Shown here: positions 36,213-45,587 of the stretch, one piece after another
Numbering within the stretch: position 1 is the stretch's first letter
How the letters are laid out: each line of letters opens with the position of its first letter
Assembly (NCBI GenBank): GCA_947503105.1
Contig: CANNCM010000002.1
Location: 329,546 to 393,545 of the forward strand
DNA from: an uncultured Flavobacteriaceae bacterium
GTDB lineage: Bacteria > Bacteroidota > Bacteroidia > Flavobacteriales > Flavobacteriaceae
DNA: 64,000 nt
Reading direction: 5' to 3'
The notes under the pieces: model-generated
Told to the model about the DNA's origin: nothing
The model's database searches: none
Seen by the model: the letters and a program-made list of their open reading frames with translations, nothing else
Made by a program: the position numbers and the translations under genes

Positions 36213-37556
36213 ATGTCGCTCACACCACTAAACGCTATCTCCCCAATTGACGGACGCTACAGGTCTAAAACAAATGCTCTTGCAGATTATTTTTCTGAAG
36301 AAGCCTTGATAAAGTACCGTGTTTTGGTTGAAATCGAATATTTTATTGCGTTGTGTGCTATTCCAGTTCCTCAGCTTTCGGATTTTGATCACACATTATT
36401 TGAAACTCTACGAACGATTTATAAAGACTTTACTGCAAAAGATGCTAAAGCCATAAAAGAAATTGAGCGTGTCACGAACCACGACGTTAAAGCTGTTGAA
36501 TATTTTATAAAACAAAAATTTGATACTTTAAATCTAAGTGCATTCAAGGAGTTTATTCACTTTGGACTTACTTCGCAAGATATCAATAACACTGCAGTTC
36601 CACTTAGCATAAAAGATGCTATTGAAAACGTATATCTACCTGAAATTAATGAACTTATAAAAAAATTAGATGGTTTTATTGATGAATGGAAAGCTGTTTC
36701 GCTATTGGCACGCACTCATGGTCAGCCGGCCTCTCCTACCCGATTAGGAAAAGAAATTGCGGTTTTCAAAGTGCGTTTAGAAGAGCAACTTAAAACACTA
36801 AAAGCTATTCCTAATGCGGCAAAATTTGGAGGGGCAACAGGAAATTTCAATGCACACCATGTTGCGTATCCAAACATCGATTGGAAAGTCTTTGCGACTT
36901 CTTTTTTAAATACTAATTTGGGGCTTCACCATTCCTTTCCAACGACTCAAATAGAGCACTACGACCATGCCGCCGCTATGTTTGATGCCATGAAACGCAT
37001 CAATACCATAATTATTGATATGGATCGAGATTTCTGGACCTATATTTCAATGGATTATTTTAAACAAAAAATTAAGAAAGGAGAAGTTGGAAGTTCTGCG
37101 ATGCCACATAAAGTTAATCCCATTGATTTTGAAAATAGCGAAGGAAATCTAGGGATTGCCAATGCTCTATTTGAGCATCTTGCAGCAAAATTACCAACAT
37201 CAAGATTACAGCGCGACTTGACCGACAGCACTGTACTTCGCAATGTCGGTGTTCCTTTTGCGCATACGCTTATTGCTTTTAAATCTACGCTGAAAGGTTT
37301 GGATAAATTACTTCTTAATGAGCAAAAAATTGCTAGTGATTTGGAACAAAACTGGGCGGTGGTCGCTGAAGCCATTCAAACTATTCTTAGACGTGAAGGT
37401 TATCCAAATGCCTACGAAGCCCTTAAAGGACTTACACGAACTAATGCGGCGATTACTAAAGAATCTATAGCAGAATTTATTGACACTCTGGAAGTTAACA
37501 ACAATATCAAAAAGGAGTTAAAAAACATTACACCTTCAAACTATACAGGTATATAA
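36213..37556 (+). CDS. purB: adenylosuccinate lyase
   Basis: LNAISPIDGRYRSK, FGLTSQDINNTA, ARTHGQPASPTRLGKE, GEVGSSAMPHKVNPIDFENSEGN. Confidence 0.96.
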   Translation: MSLTPLNAISPIDGRYRSKTNALADYFSEEALIKYRVLVEIEYFIALCAIPVPQLSDFDHTLFETLRTIYKDFTAKDAKAIKEIERVTNHDVKAVEYFIKQKFDTLNLSAFKEFIHFGLTSQDINNTAVPLSIKDAIENVYLPEINELIKKLDGFIDEWKAVSLLARTHGQPASPTRLGKEIAVFKVRLEEQLKTLKAIPNAAKFGGATGNFNAHHVAYPNIDWKVFATSFLNTNLGLHHSFPTTQIEHYDHAAAMFDAMKRINTIIIDMDRDFWTYISMDYFKQKIKKGEVGSSAMPHKVNPIDFENSEGNLGIANALFEHLAAKLPTSRLQRDLTDSTVLRNVGVPFAHTLIAFKSTLKGLDKLLLNEQKIASDLEQNWAVVAEAIQTILRREGYPNAYEALKGLTRTNAAITKESIAEFIDTLEVNNNIKKELKNITPSNYTGI

Positions 37557-37589
37557 AAAAATGCTCTGCAAAAGCAGAGCATTTTTTTT
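37557..37589 (+). terminator. Rho-independent terminator of purB
   Basis: ATGCTCTGC-aaaa-GCAGAGCAT flanked by A and T runs. Confidence 0.88.
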
Positions 37590-37609
37590 ATGTTTTGTAG
37601 TGATTTAAT

Positions 37610-38155
37610 TTAGAGCATAAAATCTAGAAAACCTTCAACATTCATTTCTTTTGTATCTAATTTGTTGATTATTGGACCGAGTTCCATAATTTTTGATACA
37701 TTCATCTCATCACCCAAAACCCGAATAACAGCAAACCCAAATTCTTTAGATTCACCAAAAATAACCAACTCATCCATAGTGTCATCATCGCCAGTATAGC
37801 TGATGTTTATTTTACCTTCTTTTGGGTTGCCTAAACGCATAAGTTCGTTGTAATTTTCAGCTTTTAGGAGTGTTTTTATTTGAGCCACTTCTTGCTTAAA
37901 TACATCCAAATCTCCACTCTTCAAACTATAACCAAGCATATTTAGTTTATCAATTGAATTAATGGCTTCTTGCTGTACTTTGGTCACTTGTATATCATCT
38001 ATTCCCAAAAAAGAAACTGGGATATCCATTGATATAAAATTTGGTGTCTCTTGATGATCTACAAAGTACGTTTGCAAAGTTGGTTTTGCATCACAACTTA
38101 ACAAAAATAAAATGGCAATCACAAAAACACAAGTAGTGTTAAGGTTTTTTTTCAT
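37610..38155 (-). CDS. DUF4252 domain lipoprotein
   Basis: Lipobox LLSCDA; DUF4252-like FLGIDDIQVTKVQQEAINSIDKLNMLGY...MRLGNPKEGKINISYTGDDDTMDELVIFG. Confidence 0.8.
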   Translation of the reverse strand: MKKNLNTTCVFVIAILFLLSCDAKPTLQTYFVDHQETPNFISMDIPVSFLGIDDIQVTKVQQEAINSIDKLNMLGYSLKSGDLDVFKQEVAQIKTLLKAENYNELMRLGNPKEGKINISYTGDDDTMDELVIFGESKEFGFAVIRVLGDEMNVSKIMELGPIINKLDTKEMNVEGFLDFML

Positions 38156-38158
38156 TTC

Positions 38159-38725
38159 CTATTTTTCTTTTGAAGCTTTTTTGAGTTGATCTCCACCAGG
38201 AACATTAAGTTGAGTTGTTAGCTCGGAGACTTTACGCAAATCAATATCGCCAGTAAGTGAAAGTAAAACTGTTTCGATAACACGCTTTTGTCCACCAACG
38301 CTGATGTCTTGTTTTTCCATTGTCTTTGAAAGGCCATTGACAAGCATTAAAAGTTCTGAAACATGATTTTCATCACTTCCAGACATTACATAAAATTTAA
38401 TGTTTTTATCTTCATCTTTTATGCGCATCAACTCTTCCAGTGAAGACGATTTTACATAGCGCTCCACATCAGAAATAATAGCTTTTGAAACTGTCAAATC
38501 GTCTGTTGTGTATACGGTGAGGTTTTGTAGTGTTTTTACTTGTTCCAAAAAAGCGTCTGCTTCTGGATCATTAGTTTTGATTTTCATTTCAGCAAGCATA
38601 CCAAACATTTTTTGGTTGACGACTACTGAAGTGACGTTGTCCATGTCTTCATATTTTTCAAAAAGACTTTGTGCAAATGCCATTGGTGCAATGGCTAATA
38701 AAAAAATAATTCCTAGATTTTTCAT
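38159..38725 (-). CDS. DUF4252 domain protein (secreted)
   Basis: Signal peptide; TSVVVNQKMFGMLAEMKI...LTVYTTDDLTVSKAIISDVERYVKSSSLEELMRIKDEDKNIKFYVMSG. Confidence 0.85.
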   Translation of the reverse strand: MKNLGIIFLLAIAPMAFAQSLFEKYEDMDNVTSVVVNQKMFGMLAEMKIKTNDPEADAFLEQVKTLQNLTVYTTDDLTVSKAIISDVERYVKSSSLEELMRIKDEDKNIKFYVMSGSDENHVSELLMLVNGLSKTMEKQDISVGGQKRVIETVLLSLTGDIDLRKVSELTTQLNVPGGDQLKKASKEK

Positions 38726-38734
38726 GGTATAAAT

Positions 38735-39217
38735 TTACTTGTTTATTTTAAAAATTGTATTGGTTGTCGTATTAAATGTATTGAGATAAGTCATATTCTG
38801 TTCTCCTTTTTGTAATGCGTTGGTAAAAACTTCTAAGTTTTTGAGTTGATGTGTTCCTTTATTAAAATTATTTGAAAGTAATTCTAGTGCTGATTTTGTT
38901 TGATTATAAGCGAAAATCTCATCCTGTGTATGTGGTGTTGATACTGAGTTGTAATTTAAAATAAGACCAAATAACAACACAATAGATGCTGCTATTGAAA
39001 GATATTTGAGAGGATTTTGTCTTTTGTTAATCTTAAAAGGCGAAGAAAAATCGTGATGCTTTTCTTCAGAAAAATAGCTGAAAAGAATCTTGTAATGCAT
39101 CAAATGCTCTGGCACGTCACTTTGAGTAAAAAAAGCTGCTAATTTGGCTTCTTCTGCAAGAGAGGTCTTTCCCAAATCGTATTTTTCTAAAAGGTGTTCA
39201 ATTGGCTGTAACTCCAT
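38735..39217 (-). CDS. small single-TM protein, likely anti-sigma factor partner
   Basis: Overlaps downstream end of ECF sigma gene; one TM helix after a zinc-finger-less N-terminus. Confidence 0.65.
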   Translation of the reverse strand: MELQPIEHLLEKYDLGKTSLAEEAKLAAFFTQSDVPEHLMHYKILFSYFSEEKHHDFSSPFKINKRQNPLKYLSIAASIVLLFGLILNYNSVSTPHTQDEIFAYNQTKSALELLSNNFNKGTHQLKNLEVFTNALQKGEQNMTYLNTFNTTTNTIFKINK

Positions 39218-39713
39218 AATTATGTGCTTTTATCAATTTTTCTTTTAATGTTTTTCTTGCTCTTGAAAGGGCCACCCGAATGGCGGTTTCTTTCATTTCT
39301 AATACTTCTGCAATTTCCTTAAACTCGTACTGCTCTATATCTCGAAGTTGAATAATCAACTGCTGCTGAACAGGCAAAGTTTTTATGAATTTTTCTACCA
39401 GACTAATACTGTCTCTTGTCTCTATTTTTTTTTGTAATTTCTGGTTATGGTCTTCATAATTATTATGGGCAATTTTTAAATTCTGAGAATGCTTAGACTT
39501 CAATTTATCTAGACAATGATTTCGTGTGATTGTCATTGCAAAAGCTTCAGGATTATTATATGAGCCCAATTTTTCGCGTAAATTCCATAATTTTAAAAGA
39601 ACGTCCTGTGTCGCATCTTCTGCCTCTTCTACCGAAACCAAAAACCGTTTGGCAAAACGAAATAATTTATTTTTGAAAGGGTCAATTAGCGCTATATATT
39701 CTCTTTCATTCAT
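39198..39713 (-). CDS. ECF RNA polymerase sigma factor
   Basis: Region 2 (EEAEDATQDVLLKLWNLR) and region 4 (QYEFKEIAEVLEMKETAIRVALSRARKTLKEKL). Confidence 0.93.
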   Translation of the reverse strand: MNEREYIALIDPFKNKLFRFAKRFLVSVEEAEDATQDVLLKLWNLREKLGSYNNPEAFAMTITRNHCLDKLKSKHSQNLKIAHNNYEDHNQKLQKKIETRDSISLVEKFIKTLPVQQQLIIQLRDIEQYEFKEIAEVLEMKETAIRVALSRARKTLKEKLIKAHNYGVTAN

Positions 39714-39881
39714 AAATTTGATCCTACTTATTCTAAAGACGAGTGTTAACTAATTTTGTTACAAAAAGAAATTTGATTTTTATGTAGTATTAATTTTTAA
39801 TGTAACTTGTGGTATAAAATTTGCTTGTCTAAAGATAGAAATATTAAACTAAAATACGACAACCAAAATTGCATGCTCATG

Positions 39882-41291
39882 ATGAAAAAAATAAAATATA
39901 CAGTCCTAACACTAATAATTGGGCTTTCTTTCGGATGTTTTGAAGACAATGACGACAACGCGAGTGGTTCTAGCAGTGTGAAAGATTTTGTATGGAAAGC
40001 AATGAACAATGTCTATCTCTATAATGCAGATGTCGCAGATTTAGCAGATGATCGCTTTACAAATAATACAGATTATAATAGTTTTTTAGATGGGTTTGAC
40101 ACTCCAGAAGCCTTATTTGAAAGTTTGGTACATGATCGAGAAAATGTAGATCGCTTTAGCATAATTACTAATAATTATTTTGAACTGGAACAATCACTCA
40201 GTGGGGTTGCCAAAAGAAGCGGCGCCGAATTTAATTTCTATTATGTTCCTGGGAGTACTTCTGAAGTTTTTGGAATTGTTCGTCTTATTTTACCCAATAG
40301 TAATGCAAGTCAAACCCCTCTGACACGAGGACAAATTTTCAATAAAATTAATGGGGTAACAATGACAGACAGTAATTACCGATCACTTTTTAGTGGTGAT
40401 ACATACACCATAACTTTAGCTGCGTATGATGACAATAATACAGAAGATACTTCGGACGATGTTATTAGTGATACGGCAGAAGATATTACCTTAATTAAAT
40501 CGGTTTACACAGAAAACCCTATTTTTAAAACAGAAATTTTTGATGTGAATAATGATAAAGTAGGCTACCTGATGTACAATACTTTCGTTGGAGAATTCGA
40601 CTCAGAATTGAATCAAGCTTTCGGAACATTTAAAACAGAAAATATCGATCATCTTGTCTTGGATCTTCGCTATAACCCAGGGGGTAGTGTTCGAACTGCA
40701 GCAGCATTGGGTAGTATGATAACGGGTGATTTTAATAACCAAGTTTTTGCAACATTGCAGTTTAATGAAAATTTACAGAACAATAATTATGACTATGTTT
40801 TTACAGATGAACTATCAAATGGCTCTATCATAAACAGTTTAAACTTAGATAAAGTGTATGTTTTGACCTCTGGTGCTTCAGCATCAGCGAGCGAAATGAT
40901 AATCAATAGCTTGAAATCGTACATAACGGTCGTCCAAATTGGAACTACAACTGTTGGGAAATCTCAAGCGTCTCAAATTATTTACGACTCCTCAAATTTT
41001 GGTAGAGTTAATGCCAATCCTACACACACCTATGCGTTGTTGCCACTCATAGCAATTACTGTCAATAAAGACAGTACTGTTGTACCTGCATCTGGCTTAG
41101 TTCCAGATATAGAACTTAAAGAAAAAGCGGCAAACTACGGAATTTTGGGCGACCCAACAGAACCGCTTTTGGAAGCCGCTTTAAACGAAATTCAAGTTTC
41201 TGGAAGACGCTCAAATATCATGTCAAACAACAATAATCTAGTCCTTATAAATGAATTAGACTCTAAGAGTACACTAATGATTGCGGATTAG
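39882..41291 (+). CDS. S41 family C-terminal processing peptidase, lipoprotein
   Basis: Lipobox LSFGCF; VLDLRYNPGGSVRTAAALG; SGASASASEMIINSLKSYITVVQIGTTTVGKSQAS; start chosen at 39882. Confidence 0.9.
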   Translation: MKKIKYTVLTLIIGLSFGCFEDNDDNASGSSSVKDFVWKAMNNVYLYNADVADLADDRFTNNTDYNSFLDGFDTPEALFESLVHDRENVDRFSIITNNYFELEQSLSGVAKRSGAEFNFYYVPGSTSEVFGIVRLILPNSNASQTPLTRGQIFNKINGVTMTDSNYRSLFSGDTYTITLAAYDDNNTEDTSDDVISDTAEDITLIKSVYTENPIFKTEIFDVNNDKVGYLMYNTFVGEFDSELNQAFGTFKTENIDHLVLDLRYNPGGSVRTAAALGSMITGDFNNQVFATLQFNENLQNNNYDYVFTDELSNGSIINSLNLDKVYVLTSGASASASEMIINSLKSYITVVQIGTTTVGKSQASQIIYDSSNFGRVNANPTHTYALLPLIAITVNKDSTVVPASGLVPDIELKEKAANYGILGDPTEPLLEAALNEIQVSGRRSNIMSNNNNLVLINELDSKSTLMIAD

Positions 41292-41310
41292 TTTTTTATC
41301 TATAACTTTG
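41281..41310 (+). promoter_or_regulatory. Promoter of DUF6580-like gene (TTG - 19 nt - TAACTTTG)
   Basis: -33/-7 elements at 41281 and 41303, overlapping the end of the S41 peptidase CDS. Confidence 0.55.
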
Positions 41311-41334
41311 TGGGTAATAAAAAAAATATGTTTA

Positions 41335-41835
41335 ATGGTGTCATTTGTTATCAGTAAAAAAAATATAATTATTGCTATTTTCATGTTGGTTGCCGTGCTT
41401 ACCCGACTCGTCCCCCACCTCCCAAATTTCACCCCTGTGACCGCCATAGCACTTTTTGGTGGTTTGTATATTTCAAACAGAATTTTGGCCTATGCTCTAC
41501 CACTTGTTATCATGCTAATTTCTGATCTTTTCCTTGGGTTTTCTTCGATTACATTGTTTGTATATGCAGCTTTTTTGATTGTTACATCTATAGGAATGCT
41601 TAGAAAAAAACCCAGTATTTTTACCATTTTTCTTGGAAGTTTAAGCTTTTTTATTGTTACAAATTTTGGAGTGTGGATATTAGGATATCCAAAAACATGG
41701 ACAGGTTTGGCAGAATGTTACACCCTAGCGCTACCCTTTTTTAGAAATTCTTTATGGGGTGATTTTTTCTATTCTGGTATTATGATTGTAGGATTTAATT
41801 TTGTACAAAAACACTACTTACAAAAAGTAAAATAA
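41335..41835 (+). CDS. DUF6580-like putative transport (ECF S-component-like) membrane protein
   Basis: LTRLVPHLPNFTPVTAIALFGGLYI; hydrophobic segments; start chosen at 41335. Confidence 0.7.
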   Translation: MVSFVISKKNIIIAIFMLVAVLTRLVPHLPNFTPVTAIALFGGLYISNRILAYALPLVIMLISDLFLGFSSITLFVYAAFLIVTSIGMLRKKPSIFTIFLGSLSFFIVTNFGVWILGYPKTWTGLAECYTLALPFFRNSLWGDFFYSGIMIVGFNFVQKHYLQKVK

Positions 41836-41841
41836 TACCAA

Positions 41842-42054
41842 CTAAAAAGATCTGCTGATATTAAAACCAAAGTAAAAATCGCCATCTGCCCAATCGCCAG
41901 TACTATTTCCCAAAGCGCTGTTGGCATTCATAAATTGAGAATTTGTAAAATGCAGTTGAAACACATGACCACCTGTTTCCAAATCAAAACCGATAGATAA
42001 CGGATTATTGTAAAGTGAGTTTTCTGCACGATTCAAATGTGCGCCATATTCCAC
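41842..42054 (-). pseudogene. 3' remnant of DUF5777-like beta-barrel protein gene
   Basis: EYGAHLNRAENSLYNNPLSIGFDLETGGHVFQLHFTNSQFMNANSALGNSTGDWADGDFYFGFNISRSF matches only a C-terminus; no start or N-terminal portion. Confidence 0.7.
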
Positions 42055-42055
42055 A

Positions 42056-42280
42056 TTGAAAGACCAACGCTTGCCCGGCAGCTTAGAAATGCATGGGAAG
42101 AGTACATCTATCTCTGTTGAAACTTATATAATTAAAGAGGGCAATATGATGAAATGCAACGGCACTTTTGATGTGAATACTGATGATTTTGCTATTGAAA
42201 TTCCAAAAATTGTACAAAACAAAGTCAGCAATATAGTTACTATTACGTTCGATTTTGAACTCATCAAAAAAAGCGACTAA
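42056..42280 (+). pseudogene. 3' remnant of YceI-family protein gene
   Basis: GSLEMHGKSTSISVETYIIKEGNMMKCNGTFDVNTDDFAIEIPKIVQNKVSNIVTITFDFELIK corresponds to the C-terminal strands of YceI; N-terminal two thirds absent. Confidence 0.7.
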
Positions 42281-42293
42281 ATCGCCGCTTTTT
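42268..42293 (+). terminator. Rho-independent terminator, possibly bidirectional
   Basis: AAAAAGCG / CGCTTTTT stem with T run, between YceI remnant and carB. Confidence 0.65.
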
Positions 42294-42296
42294 TTA

Positions 42297-45149
42297 TTAT
42301 TTACTCAAATACATTTTGCGTCTAGCATATAAATCATAGAACGCGTCGTCTTTTAGACTGTCTATAAATAAAATGCTTTCTCCAGTACTTTTCATTTCTG
42401 GGCCTAATTGTTTATTAACATTAGGAAATTTATTGAATGAAAACACGGGTTGCTTTATTGCATATCCCTCTAAATAAGGTTTAAAATCAAAATCGGTAAC
42501 TTTTTTGTCGCCCAACATAACCTTGGTGGCATAATTCACATAGGGTTCTCCATATGCTTTAGCAATAAAAGGAACTGTTCTTGAAGCTCTCGGATTGGCT
42601 TCTATAATATAAACTTTATCGTTCTTAACAGCAAACTGGATATTGATTAAACCTACAGTATTTAGAGCAAGTGCAATTTTCTTTGTATGATCTTTAATTT
42701 GTTGCATCACCAAATCTCCTAAATTGAATGGTGGAAGTGTTGCATTACTATCACCAGAATGGATTCCACAAGGTTCTATATGCTCCATAATTCCAATGAT
42801 GTAGACATTTTCTCCATCGCAAATCGCATCGGCTTCTGCTTCAATTGCGCCATCTAAATAATGATCTAAAAGCAGTTTATTATTTGGGATTTTACGTAGT
42901 AAATCCACAACATGCTCTTCGAGTTCTTGCTTATTAATGACAATTTTCATGCCCTGTCCACCAAGAACATATGATGGTCTTACTAGGATTGGGAAATTAA
43001 GTTTATCGGCAACTTTCAAGGCCTCGTCTGCGGTTTCGGCAGTATCAAATTCTGGATAAGGAATGTTGTTCTCTTTCAATAAAGAAGAAAATGAACCACG
43101 GTCTTCGGCCAAATCCAAAGATTGATAGCTGGTTCCAATCACTTTGATGCCATATCGATCTAGTTTTTCAGCTAATTTGAGTGCTGTTTGTCCACCTAAC
43201 TGAACAATCACCCCTTCTGGTTTTTCATGCTGAATAATATCGTATATGTGTTCCCAAAAAACAGGTTCAAAATACAGTTTATCTGCGGTATCAAAATCTG
43301 TAGAGACTGTTTCTGGATTACAGTTGATCATGATGGTTTCGTAGCCACATTCTGCTGCAGCCAATACACCATGTACACAACAATAATCAAACTCAATTCC
43401 TTGTCCAATTCTATTTGGACCAGATCCGAGCACAATGATTTTCTTTTTATCAGTAACAACACTTTCATTATCTGTTTTTGTGACCCCTTCTTTTGTGGTC
43501 ATCTGACTTTCAAAGGTTGAATAGTAATAGGGCGTTTTGGCCTCAAATTCTGCCGCGCAAGTATCAACAAGTTTATATACTCTGTTGATATTGAATTCTT
43601 TACGCTTGTTATACACCTGACTTTCTAAACAATCTAGCATATGTGCAATTTGACGATCGCCATATCCTTTTTGTTTTGCTTCTAGCAAAAGTTCTTTGGT
43701 AATTGTATCAATGGAGTAATTAGAAATCTCTTTTTCTAAGTAATATAATTCTTCATATTGTTTCAAAAACCACATGTCAATTTTTGTGATTTCGTGGATT
43801 CGAGACAATGGAATTCCAATTTGAATGGCATCATAAATAACAAATACACGATCCCAACTTGCATGTCTAAGTTTGCTTATAATTTGATCGTAATCCGTAT
43901 AGCCCTTACCATCTGCACCAAGTCCGTTTCGTTTAATTTCGAGTGATTGCGTTGCTTTGTGAAGAGCTTCTTGAAAAGATCGTCCAATGCCCATTACTTC
44001 CCCAACGGCTTTCATTTGAAGACCAAGTTCGCGATCACTGCCCTCAAATTTGTCGAAATTCCAACGTGGTATTTTCACAATCACATAATCTAAAGTAGGC
44101 TCAAACAGTGCCGAAGTCGATTTTGTAATTTGATTCTGAAGTTCATCTAAAGAATATCCAATGGCAAGCTTTGCGGCAATTTTTGCAATCGGGTAGCCTG
44201 TGGCTTTACTCGCTAATGCAGAAGAACGTGAAACTCTTGGATTGATTTCTATAGCAATAATATCTTCTTTTTCATCTGGACTAACAGCAAATTGCACATT
44301 ACAACCTCCTGCAAAATCTCCAATACTACGCATCATATGAATGGCCATATCACGCATTTTTTGGTAAGTGGTATCGCTCAAGGTCATCGCAGGCGCGACT
44401 GTAATAGAATCGCCAGTGTGAATACCCATTGGATCCATATTTTCTATTGAACAGATGATGACAACATTGTCATTTTCATCTCTCAAAAGCTCCAATTCGT
44501 ACTCTTTCCACCCCATCATGGCCTTGTCAATCATGACTTCGTGAATTGGAGAAATTTCTAGACCGCGCTTCAATAGTTCATCAAAATCTTCTTCTTTATA
44601 AACAATAGATGCTCCCGCTCCACCAAGTGTAAATGAAGCTCTGATGACCAACGGAAAACCAAATTCTTGTGCAATTTCTTTTCCTTTTAAATAAGAATTT
44701 GCTGTTGCTTGTGGCGCCATTGGAACACCAATTTTAAGCATGAGTTCACGAAATTTTTCTCTGTCTTCGGTGATATTGATGGCATCAATATCGACCCCGA
44801 TAATTTCTACACCAAAGTCTTCCCAAATGCCTTTTTCATCAGCTTCAATACACAAATTTAGTGCAGTTTGTCCTCCCATTGTTGGCAATACAGCATCTAT
44901 TTGAGGATGTTCTTTCAGAACTTTTACAATGGATTTTGTATTCAGTGGCAACAAATATACATGATCGGCCATAGAGGGGTCTGTCATAATTGTTGCAGGG
45001 TTGGAGTTGATGAGAATAGTTTCAATCCCGTCTTCTCGTAGAGAGCGAAGGGCTTGAGAACCAGAATAATCAAATTCACATGCTTGACCAATTATAATAG
45101 GTCCGGAACCGATTATGAGAATGGATTTTAAGTCTTTTCTTTTTGGCAT
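42297..45149 (-). CDS. carB: carbamoyl-phosphate synthase large subunit
   Basis: ILIIGSGPIIIGQACEFDYSGSQALRSL; two ATP-grasp halves; IVLGSGPNRIGQGIEFDYCCVHG. Confidence 0.97.
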   Translation of the reverse strand: MPKRKDLKSILIIGSGPIIIGQACEFDYSGSQALRSLREDGIETILINSNPATIMTDPSMADHVYLLPLNTKSIVKVLKEHPQIDAVLPTMGGQTALNLCIEADEKGIWEDFGVEIIGVDIDAINITEDREKFRELMLKIGVPMAPQATANSYLKGKEIAQEFGFPLVIRASFTLGGAGASIVYKEEDFDELLKRGLEISPIHEVMIDKAMMGWKEYELELLRDENDNVVIICSIENMDPMGIHTGDSITVAPAMTLSDTTYQKMRDMAIHMMRSIGDFAGGCNVQFAVSPDEKEDIIAIEINPRVSRSSALASKATGYPIAKIAAKLAIGYSLDELQNQITKSTSALFEPTLDYVIVKIPRWNFDKFEGSDRELGLQMKAVGEVMGIGRSFQEALHKATQSLEIKRNGLGADGKGYTDYDQIISKLRHASWDRVFVIYDAIQIGIPLSRIHEITKIDMWFLKQYEELYYLEKEISNYSIDTITKELLLEAKQKGYGDRQIAHMLDCLESQVYNKRKEFNINRVYKLVDTCAAEFEAKTPYYYSTFESQMTTKEGVTKTDNESVVTDKKKIIVLGSGPNRIGQGIEFDYCCVHGVLAAAECGYETIMINCNPETVSTDFDTADKLYFEPVFWEHIYDIIQHEKPEGVIVQLGGQTALKLAEKLDRYGIKVIGTSYQSLDLAEDRGSFSSLLKENNIPYPEFDTAETADEALKVADKLNFPILVRPSYVLGGQGMKIVINKQELEEHVVDLLRKIPNNKLLLDHYLDGAIEAEADAICDGENVYIIGIMEHIEPCGIHSGDSNATLPPFNLGDLVMQQIKDHTKKIALALNTVGLINIQFAVKNDKVYIIEANPRASRTVPFIAKAYGEPYVNYATKVMLGDKKVTDFDFKPYLEGYAIKQPVFSFNKFPNVNKQLGPEMKSTGESILFIDSLKDDAFYDLYARRKMYLSK

Positions 45150-45203
45150 TTTATTAGAGTTGAATGGTATTAATTTTATTCAAAAATAAACAACGTTTGG
45201 ATA

Positions 45204-45235
45204 CAAAAAAAGGCGTTACGACCAGTAACACCTTT
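45204..45235 (-). terminator. Rho-independent terminator of rpmH
   Basis: On minus strand AAAGGTGTTAC-tggtc-GTAACGCCTTT followed by T run. Confidence 0.85.
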
Positions 45236-45258
45236 AATATATTAACAATTGTTAATCA

Positions 45259-45417
45259 TTATTTTTTATGACGAATTTCAGATGAAACACTCAATTTCTT
45301 TCTCCCTTTGGCTCTTCTTCTAGAAAGTACTTTTCTACCATTAGCAGAAGCCATTCTTTCCATAAACCCGTGCTTATTTTTTCTTTTTCTCTTAGATGGT
45401 TGAAATGTTCTTTTCAT
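45259..45417 (-). CDS. rpmH: 50S ribosomal protein L34 (not in supplied ORF track)
   Basis: Translated by eye: [52 protein letters not shown]. Confidence 0.97.
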   Translation of the reverse strand: MKRTFQPSKRKRKNKHGFMERMASANGRKVLSRRRAKGRKKLSVSSEIRHKK

Positions 45418-45587
45418 GTGATCCTAGCTTGTAAAACCTTTTATTTGGTTTATAAATTTAAATATTGTTAAATGTCTTAAAAAAGCGCCGTGCAAATATA
45501 CAAAGACTTTTTACTATGACAAACGCAAATTTAAAATATTTTTATTTTGTTTTTTATTACATTTGTGCTCCTGTTTAAACTATATCT

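Noticed and set aside
37055-37375. 106 aa minus-strand ORF inside purB
   Set aside because: Antisense shadow ORF of a conserved enzyme gene.
45241-45256. 16-nt perfect palindrome ATTAACAATTGTTAAT downstream of rpmH
   Set aside because: About one or two such AT-rich palindromes are expected by chance in 64 kb, and it sits between a stop codon and a normal terminator with no supporting context.
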